Part shown: positions 59,023-64,000 of the stretch, in pieces
Layout: every line of letters starts with the position of its first letter
Numbering within the stretch: the first letter of the stretch is position 1
NCBI RefSeq assembly: GCF_003001935.1
Contig: NZ_PVNG01000002.1
Span: forward strand, 682,001-746,000
Source: Nonomuraea fuscirosea
Lineage (GTDB): Bacteria > Actinomycetota > Actinomycetes > Streptosporangiales > Streptosporangiaceae
Direction: 5' to 3'
DNA: 64,000 nucleotides
The notes under the pieces: model-generated
Databases searched by the model: none
Told to the model about the DNA's origin: nothing
What the model saw: only the letters and a program-made list of their open reading frames with translations
Translations under genes and position numbers: made by a program

Positions 59023-59768
59023 TCCTCGAACTCGACGACGTCACCGTCACCTTCGCCGCGGGGCCGCCGTTCCGGCGCATCCACCTCGACGCGATGCGGC
59101 ACGTCACGCTGTCGGTCGCCGAGGGCGAGACGCTGGGCCTGGTCGGCGAGTCGGGCTCCGGTAAGACGACCACCAGCCGGGTCGCCCTCGGCCTGCAGCG
59201 TCCCACGGCCGGCACCGTCAGGTTCGGCGGGCGCCCGTTCCCCAGACGGCGGCGCGAGCTGGCCGGCCGCATGCAGGCCGTGCTCCAGCACCCGCACTGG
59301 TCGCTCAACCCGCGCATGCGCGTCGGCCAGAGCGTCGCCGAGCCGCTGGCGGTGCTCGGCCGCCTCGAAGACGGCCGCGCGGGCGACGCGGTCACCGAGG
59401 TGCTGGAGCAGGTCGGCCTGGAGGCGGCCTTCGCCGGCCGCTATCCGCACGAGCTGTCCGGCGGCCAGCGCCAGCGCGTCTCGATCGCCCGCGCGCTGGT
59501 CACCAGGCCGGGCTTCATCGTCTTCGACGAGGCCGTCAGCGCGCTGGACGTCTCCGTCCAGGTGCAGATCCTCAACCTGATCAAGGACCTGCAGGGCGAG
59601 TACGGCTTCAGCGCCCTGTTCATCTCCCACGACCTGGGCGCGGTGCGTTACGTCGCCGACCGCATCGCGGTCATGCGGGCGGGCGAGATCGTGGAGACCG
59701 CCGAGACGGCCACCTTCTACACCGCCCCTTCACACGAGTATTCGAAGCAGCTTCTGGAGGCCCTATGA
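59019..59768 (+). CDS. Oligopeptide-type ABC ATPase, DppF-like (short)
   Basis: 249 residues, GTG 59019. Walker A GESGSGKTT, Q-loop LQHPHWSLNP (Gln then His in place of Asp), signature LSGGQRQR, Walker B FIVFDEAVSALD and H-loop FISHD. It ends at HEYSKQLLEAL, so it lacks the usual 60-80-residue oligo_HPY cysteine-containing tail. The Walker B continuation is DEAVSALD where most have DEPVSALD. The partner DppD-like protein retains the tail. Confidence 0.9.
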   Translation: MILELDDVTVTFAAGPPFRRIHLDAMRHVTLSVAEGETLGLVGESGSGKTTTSRVALGLQRPTAGTVRFGGRPFPRRRRELAGRMQAVLQHPHWSLNPRMRVGQSVAEPLAVLGRLEDGRAGDAVTEVLEQVGLEAAFAGRYPHELSGGQRQRVSIARALVTRPGFIVFDEAVSALDVSVQVQILNLIKDLQGEYGFSALFISHDLGAVRYVADRIAVMRAGEIVETAETATFYTAPSHEYSKQLLEAL

Positions 59769-60778
59769 GAGACGACGCTGTGAGAGACGCTGTGAGTGCG
59801 GACCCGCGCCCGGCGACCCCGTCGGAGTTCGCGCCGGGCGGGCCGCGCAACGCGGACCTGCCGCTGACCCCGCAGCCCAGCCCCGGGCGCGCCTCGGTCG
59901 CGTTCGACCTGCCCGGCGTGTTCGTCGGCACGGCCGAGTACGGCGAGGGCCCCACCGGCTGCACCGTCGTCCACCTGCCCGCGGGCGCCCGCACGGCGGT
60001 GGACGCGCGCGGCGGCGCGGTCGGCATGAGCGGCGGCTACGACTTCAACCACGCGATCTGCCTGGCGGGCGGCTCGGTGTACGGGCTGGCCGCGGCGGCG
60101 GGCGTCAGCGACGAGCTGCTGGCCCGCCGGGACAACCGCACCAAGTGGGACGAGCTGCAGCTGGTGTCCGGGGCGGTGATCTACGACTTCTCCTGCCGCG
60201 ACACCGCCGTCTACCCGGACGCCGAGCTGGGCCGGGCCGCGCTGCGCAACGCGGTCGAGGGCGCGTTCCCGGTGGGCCGGTGCGGCGCGGGCCGGACGGC
60301 GAGCGCCGGCAAGGTGGACTTCGGCCGGGCGGAGTTCGCCGGTCAGGGGGCCGCGTTCGGCACGTTCGGCGAGGCCAAGGTGCTGGTGGCGACGGTGGTC
60401 AACTCGGTGGGCGCGGTGATCGACCGGCAGGGCCGGGTCGTGCGCGGCAACTACCACGCCGACCTCGGGGAGCGCCGCCACCCGAGCGCCGACTACGCCG
60501 CGGCGATCGGCGACGGCGCACCGTCCGTCATGGGCAACACCACGCTGACCGTGATGATCACCAACGTCCGGCTGACGGACGTGGAGCTGCTCCAGGTGGG
60601 CCGCCAGGTGCACAGCTCGATGCACCGGGGCATCCAGCCGTTCCACACGCTGACGGACGGCGACACGATGTTCGCGATGACGACCGACGAGGTCGAGCTG
60701 ACCGGCGTCAAGCCGACCGGCCTCGGCACGCTGGCCTCCGAGGTCGCCTGGGACGCGATCCTGAGCGCGGCGGAGTAG
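59765..60778 (+). CDS. P1-family (DmpA/NylC-like) self-cleaving Ntn hydrolase
   Basis: 337 residues, ATG 59765 overlapping the ATPase stop. The family core (GGYDFNHAICLAGGSVYGLA, TASAGKVDFGRAE, VATVVNSVGAVID) ends at MGNTTLTVMITN, where N268-T269 aligns with the Asn-Thr autocleavage site of NylC (nylon oligomer endo-hydrolase). DmpA-type aminopeptidases have Gly-Ser there. It should split into alpha and beta chains with T269 as nucleophile and hydrolyse a linear amide or D-/beta-amino acid peptide. Cytoplasmic. Confidence 0.85.
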   Translation: MRDDAVRDAVSADPRPATPSEFAPGGPRNADLPLTPQPSPGRASVAFDLPGVFVGTAEYGEGPTGCTVVHLPAGARTAVDARGGAVGMSGGYDFNHAICLAGGSVYGLAAAAGVSDELLARRDNRTKWDELQLVSGAVIYDFSCRDTAVYPDAELGRAALRNAVEGAFPVGRCGAGRTASAGKVDFGRAEFAGQGAAFGTFGEAKVLVATVVNSVGAVIDRQGRVVRGNYHADLGERRHPSADYAAAIGDGAPSVMGNTTLTVMITNVRLTDVELLQVGRQVHSSMHRGIQPFHTLTDGDTMFAMTTDEVELTGVKPTGLGTLASEVAWDAILSAAE

Positions 60779-60783
60779 CCGGG

Positions 60784-61380
60784 ATGTACACCTTTCCCCG
60801 CTACGCGGCCCCGGATCCGGCGCAGGTGGACCTGCTGGTCAGGGAGAACCCGTTCGCGCTGGTCGTGAGCGCCACGGACGGCGCGCCGGTGGCCACGCAC
60901 GTGCCCGTGATCCTGGAGGGCGACCACGTCGAGGGCGGCACGCTGCTCGGGCACCTGGCCCGCGCCAACCCGCACTGGCGCTCCTGGGAGTCTTCGCCGG
61001 AGGTGCTGGTGATCTTCCAGGGGCCGCACGGCTACGTCTCGCCCACCGTGTACGCCACCGACCCGGCCGTCCCGACCTGGGACTACGCGGCGGTGCACGT
61101 GACCGGCCGGCTGGAGCTGCTCGACGACGCCCTTGAGGTGGTGGAGCGCACGGTCGAGGCCGTGGAGTCGGGCCGCCGCCCGTCCTGGGAGGCGACCCCG
61201 GCCTCGCGGGAGAGGTTCCGCGCGTTGCTGCCGGGGGTAGTGGCCTTCCGGGTGCACGTGCGTACCGTGCAGAGCATGTTCAAGCTGAGCCAGGACATCG
61301 ACGCCGAGCGGTACGCCCGCGTCCGCGACTCCTTCGCCGCGGAGAACCCGCGGCTCGCCGACTTGATGGACAGGTCATGA
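60784..61380 (+). CDS. PaiB-like FMN-binding protein
   Basis: 198 residues of the FMN-binding split-barrel PaiB family. Landmarks: MYTFPRYAAPDPAQVDLLVR, ATHVPVILEGD, GHLARANPHWRSW, VIFQGPHGYVSPTVY, and FRVHVRTVQSMFKLSQD near the end. Family members are annotated as negative regulators or flavin-dependent proteins, originally from a Bacillus protease/sporulation locus; the biochemistry is poorly defined. Here it sits between two amide hydrolases in the same unit and overlaps the C45 gene by ATGA. Confidence 0.87.
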   Translation: MYTFPRYAAPDPAQVDLLVRENPFALVVSATDGAPVATHVPVILEGDHVEGGTLLGHLARANPHWRSWESSPEVLVIFQGPHGYVSPTVYATDPAVPTWDYAAVHVTGRLELLDDALEVVERTVEAVESGRRPSWEATPASRERFRALLPGVVAFRVHVRTVQSMFKLSQDIDAERYARVRDSFAAENPRLADLMDRS

Positions 61381-62441
61381 CATTTCCCTGCTTTACGTCC
61401 AGCCAGACCGACCCCCGGGCCCGCGGCAAAGAACTGGGCACCCATCTGCGCAAGCGCATCGTCGCCAACCTCACCGGCTACGGCGAGCTGTTCGCGGTGG
61501 CCGGCGCCACCCCCGAGCAGGTGCGCGCGTGGGGCGAGCGGGCGCTCGACCGCAGCGCCGCGTGGGCGCCGTCGCTGGCGGACGAGATGGCCGGGATCGC
61601 GGCCGGCGCCGGGCTGGACCCCTGGCAGGTCGCCGTGGTCAACGCCCGCACCGAGATCCTGGCCGGCATCGACGCGGTCGGCCACGGCGAGTGCTCGACC
61701 TCCGTCGTGCTGCCGCAGGACGGCCCGCCGCGTACGGTGCAGACCTGGGACTGGCACGACCACCTGCGTGACGCGCCGATGTTGTGGGAGCTGGAGCCGC
61801 GGCCCGGCCACGTCGTGCGCACGTTCACCGAGGCAGGAGTGCTGGCCAAGATCGGCGTCAACACGGCGGGCCTCGGCGTGCACTTCAACATCCTGCGCCA
61901 CGACGCCGACACGGCCGAGACCGGCGTGCCCGTCCACCTGATCGCCCGCCGCATCCTCGACGAGGCGGCCACCGTCGAGCAGGCCGCGGACATCGCCCGC
62001 TCGGCCCCGGTCTCCGCCTCCAGCGTCATCACGGCCGTGACCGCCGACGACGCGGCCTCGATCGAGATCTCACCGGCCGGGGTGGCCGTCATCCCGCCGG
62101 ACCCCGGCGGGGTCCTGCAGCACTGCAATCACTTCCTGGACGCGGACCTGGCGGCGGGGGAGCGGCACGCCACCGAGCGGCCCGGCACCTACGACCGGCT
62201 GCGGCACCTGCACGAGCACGTCGAGGAGCTCAGCGACCCCGACCTCAACGCGCGGGCGCTGGCCATGCTCGCGCACGCTCCCGGCGCCGCGCCCGTCTGC
62301 GCCCACCCCGACCTGACCCAGCCGCTCAACCAGCGCTGGGAGACGCTCGCCACGATCGGCCTCGACCTGCCCGCCGGGCGGCTGCGGGTGCACCAGGGCG
62401 GGCCGTGCCAGGTCACCGAGGCGACCTGGCAGACCTTCTGA
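61377..62441 (+). CDS. C45-family acyltransferase/amidohydrolase
   Basis: 354 residues, related to the acyl-CoA:6-aminopenicillanic acid acyltransferase and choloylglycine-hydrolase-like Ntn fold. The predicted nucleophile is C106 in GHGECSTSVV, exposed by autocleavage of the 105-residue propeptide (MTFPCFTSSQTDPRARGKEL at its start). TWDWHDHL, LAKIGVNTAGLGVHFNILRH and CNHFLD are core landmarks. Likely hydrolyses or transfers an N-acyl group. Last gene of the operon; the convergent dehydrogenase gene ends 18 bases on. Confidence 0.87.
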   Translation: MTFPCFTSSQTDPRARGKELGTHLRKRIVANLTGYGELFAVAGATPEQVRAWGERALDRSAAWAPSLADEMAGIAAGAGLDPWQVAVVNARTEILAGIDAVGHGECSTSVVLPQDGPPRTVQTWDWHDHLRDAPMLWELEPRPGHVVRTFTEAGVLAKIGVNTAGLGVHFNILRHDADTAETGVPVHLIARRILDEAATVEQAADIARSAPVSASSVITAVTADDAASIEISPAGVAVIPPDPGGVLQHCNHFLDADLAAGERHATERPGTYDRLRHLHEHVEELSDPDLNARALAMLAHAPGAAPVCAHPDLTQPLNQRWETLATIGLDLPAGRLRVHQGGPCQVTEATWQTF

Positions 62442-62443
62442 GC

Positions 62444-62469
62444 GCTCTGCTTGAAGGCTCTATTTGAAC
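62444..62469. repeat. 13-bp tandem duplication spanning the gcdH stop
   Basis: GCTCTGCTTGAAG (62444-62456) and GCTCTATTTGAAC (62457-62469) are abutted, 10/13 identical. On the minus strand the gene-side unit carries TAG and the outer unit CAG at the same position, as at eccB. Confidence 0.75.
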
Positions 62470-63623
62470 GCCGGGATGCCGGTGAGCGCCTTGCCGATGA
62501 CCAGCGAGTGGATCTCCGAGGTCCCCTCGTAGGTCAGCACGGACTCCAGGTTCACCGAATGCCTGATCACGGGGTATTCGAGGGTGATGCCGCTCGCTCC
62601 GAGCAGCGTGCGGCACTTCCTGGCGATCTCCAGGGCCTCGCGCACGTTGTTCAGCTTGCCCAGGCTCACCTGCTCGGGGGTGAGCGTGCCGGCCTCCTTC
62701 AGCCGGCCGAGGTGCACCGCGAGCAGCAGGCCCTTGCCCAGCTCCAGCGCCATGTCCGCGAGCTTCTCCTGGGTCAGCTGGTACGACGACAGCGGCCGGG
62801 CGAACACCTCCCGCTGGGCGGTGTAGGCGAGGGTGGCCTCCAGGCAGTCCAGCGCCGCCCCCATCGCCCCGAACACGATCCCGAACCTGGCCTCGTTCAG
62901 GCAGCCGAGCGGCCCGGACAGGCCCCTGGCGCCGGGCAGCATCGCCGCGGCCGGCAGGCGTACCCCGTCGAGCACCAGTTCGCTGGTCACGCTCGCGCGC
63001 AGCGAGATCTTGTGCTTGACGTCGTTGACGGTGAAGCCGGGGGTTCCCGCGGGGACCAGGAAGCCCCTGACGCCCTCGTCGGTGCGGGCCCAGACCACCG
63101 CCACGTCCGACACCGAGCCGTTGGTGATCCACAGCTTGGTGCCGTTCAGCACCCAGTCGCCGCCCTCGCGCTTGGCCGTGGTCCGCATGCCGCCGGGGTC
63201 GGAGCCGAAGTCGGGCTCGGTCAGGCCGAAGCAGCCGATGCGCTCGCCGGCCGCCATCGCGGGCAGCCACTCCTGCTTCTGCTCCTCGCTGCCGTACTTC
63301 CAGATGGCGTACATGGCCAGCGAGCCCTGCACCGAGACCAGGCTGCGCAGGCCGGAGTCGGCCGCCTCCAGCTCCAGGCAGGCCAGCCCGTACGAGACCG
63401 CGCCCATCCCCGCGCAGCCGTAGCCGTCGAGGTGCATGCCGAGCACGCCGAGGGAGCCGAGCGTGCGGGCCAGCTCCCGCGCGGGCAGTTCCCCGGCCTC
63501 GAACCAGCCGGCGACCTGCGGGCGGATCTCCCGGTCGCACACGAGCCTGACCGTGTTCCTGATCTCGCGTTCCTCGTCGGTCAACAGGGTGTCGAGGGCG
63601 AAGAGGGTGGTGGGTGCGATCAT
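62460..63623 (-). CDS. gcdH: Acyl-CoA dehydrogenase, glutaryl-CoA dehydrogenase type
   Basis: 387 residues, ATG 63623 with GGAGCGGGA upstream. FAD motifs CFGLTEPDFGSDPGGM and WITNGS are present, with the catalytic Glu in LTYEGTSEIHSLVIGKALTG. The segment LRSLVSVQGSLAMYAIWKYG matches the Arg-Ser/VSVQ substrate pocket specific to glutaryl-CoA dehydrogenase, and the C-terminus GKALTGIPAFK is typical. It converts glutaryl-CoA to crotonyl-CoA with decarboxylation in lysine, tryptophan or cadaverine breakdown. Divergent from an aldehyde dehydrogenase gene with a shared operator-like site. Confidence 0.88.
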   Translation of the reverse strand: MIAPTTLFALDTLLTDEEREIRNTVRLVCDREIRPQVAGWFEAGELPARELARTLGSLGVLGMHLDGYGCAGMGAVSYGLACLELEAADSGLRSLVSVQGSLAMYAIWKYGSEEQKQEWLPAMAAGERIGCFGLTEPDFGSDPGGMRTTAKREGGDWVLNGTKLWITNGSVSDVAVVWARTDEGVRGFLVPAGTPGFTVNDVKHKISLRASVTSELVLDGVRLPAAAMLPGARGLSGPLGCLNEARFGIVFGAMGAALDCLEATLAYTAQREVFARPLSSYQLTQEKLADMALELGKGLLLAVHLGRLKEAGTLTPEQVSLGKLNNVREALEIARKCRTLLGASGITLEYPVIRHSVNLESVLTYEGTSEIHSLVIGKALTGIPAFK

Positions 63624-63637
63624 TCCCGCTCCGTATT

Positions 63638-63647
63638 TTGGATCCAA
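63638..63647. promoter_or_regulatory. TTGGATCCAA palindrome, GntR (FCD)-type operator candidate
   Basis: A 10-bp palindrome in the 64-base gap between gcdH and the aldehyde dehydrogenase. ATCCAATAT occurs twice, at 63642-63650 and 63657-63665. The pattern resembles FadR/VanR-type GntR sites; no GntR gene is in the window. Confidence 0.5.
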
Positions 63648-63687
63648 TATTGAAAATCCAATATGGCACAGTTAGGGTGCGTTGACC

Positions 63688-64000
63688 ATGGACGTTCTGA
63701 ATCTCATCGGTGGCCGCTGGGTCGAGGGCGCGGGCGAGGAGTTCACCGACACCAACCCGGCACGGCCCTCCGAGGTCGTGGCGCGCGGGCGGTTCGCGTC
63801 CGTGCCCGAGGTGGAGCGGGCCGTCGCGGCGGCCGGGCGGGCCGCGCCCGGCTGGGCGGCGACCCCGCACCACGCCCGCGCCGCCGTGCTCACCGCCGCC
63901 GCCGACCTCGTCGCGGGCCACGCCGGCGAGTGGGGCGCCGAGCTGGCCCGCGAGGAGGGCAAGACGCTGCCCGAGGCGGTCGCGGAGGTTCAGGGCGCGG
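63688..64000 (+). CDS. Aldehyde dehydrogenase family protein (N-terminal part, cut by window)
   Basis: ATG 63688; 104 codons visible. The N-terminal strand LIGGRWVEGAGEEFTDTNPA and the FASVPEVERAVAAAGRAAPG helix, then AGEWGAELAREEGKTLPEAV, are the standard start of an NAD(P)-dependent aldehyde dehydrogenase. The catalytic Cys and Glu lie outside the window. Divergent pairing with glutaryl-CoA dehydrogenase suggests a semialdehyde of the lysine/glutarate route as substrate. Confidence 0.85.
   Translation, partial: MDVLNLIGGRWVEGAGEEFTDTNPARPSEVVARGRFASVPEVERAVAAAGRAAPGWAATPHHARAAVLTAAADLVAGHAGEWGAELAREEGKTLPEAVAEVQGA

Noticed and set aside
1..64000. Looked for transposases, integrases, attachment sites, tRNA and rRNA genes
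   Set aside because: None recognised on either strand; the repeats seen are local to gene ends and do not resemble insertion-sequence ends.

Overview
The window comes from a high-GC actinomycete. Its GC-rich third positions, frequent GTG/TTG starts, four-base ATGA/GTGA gene overlaps, several apparently leaderless genes, an EccB/EccC/EccD type VII secretion locus without EccE, a DUF397 protein and a DUF574-type methyltransferase all fit a filamentous actinomycete. Streptosporangiaceae such as Nonomuraea is my best guess, by inference only. I see no rRNA, tRNA, CRISPR array, transposase or phage gene.

Layout. 1-3.8 kb (minus): a NitT/TauT-type ABC importer (ROK regulator, permease, ATPase, binding lipoprotein). 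3.9-5.2 kb: an ABM-type monooxygenase divergent from two mini-ORFs and an FMN reductase. 5.3-7.6 kb: a helical-repeat plus vWA protein paired with an ARPP-like protein. 7.8-14.2 kb: a secreted fungalysin-type protease, an amidohydrolase remnant, an aminoglycoside-phosphotransferase-like kinase, a small secreted protein and a class C serine hydrolase. 14.3-19.6 kb: a sugar-type oxidoreductase cluster (Gfo/Idh/MocA, DUF6807, cupin) bracketed by two LacI regulators. 19.6-21.1 kb: a methyltransferase and a YbaB-like protein.

21.2-39.8 kb is a type VII secretion (ESX-like) locus: a membrane-anchored FnIII protein, DUF58, a TgpA-like protein with all three catalytic positions replaced, a pseudokinase-FnIII protein, two helical partner or substrate proteins, a mycosin, two WXG100 proteins, EccC, EccD and EccB. 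39.8-49.9 kb is mixed: a winged-helix regulator, an orphan DUF397 protein, a vanadium-haloperoxidase-like enzyme, an endonuclease/exonuclease/phosphatase-fold membrane protein, a DUF574 methyltransferase, a membrane PP2C, a three-gene two-component system and a Uma2 nuclease. 50.1-51.4 kb carries an AA10 polysaccharide monooxygenase and two tiny zinc-finger proteins.

51.5-62.4 kb is the most coherent catabolic unit: a divergent LacI regulator with an 18-bp perfect palindrome, then copper amine oxidase, a complete dipeptide-type ABC importer, a NylC-like Ntn hydrolase, a PaiB-like flavin protein and a C45 acyltransferase/amidase, almost all translationally coupled. I infer import of an amide-linked amine or oligomer, its hydrolysis, and oxidation of the amine. 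The window ends with glutaryl-CoA dehydrogenase divergent from an aldehyde dehydrogenase.

A cross-cutting feature is that at least eight genes have short, diverged tandem copies of their own 3' end, stop codon included, just past the stop. At two of them, and in a looser array at a third, the repeated TGA/TAA falls in all three frames.
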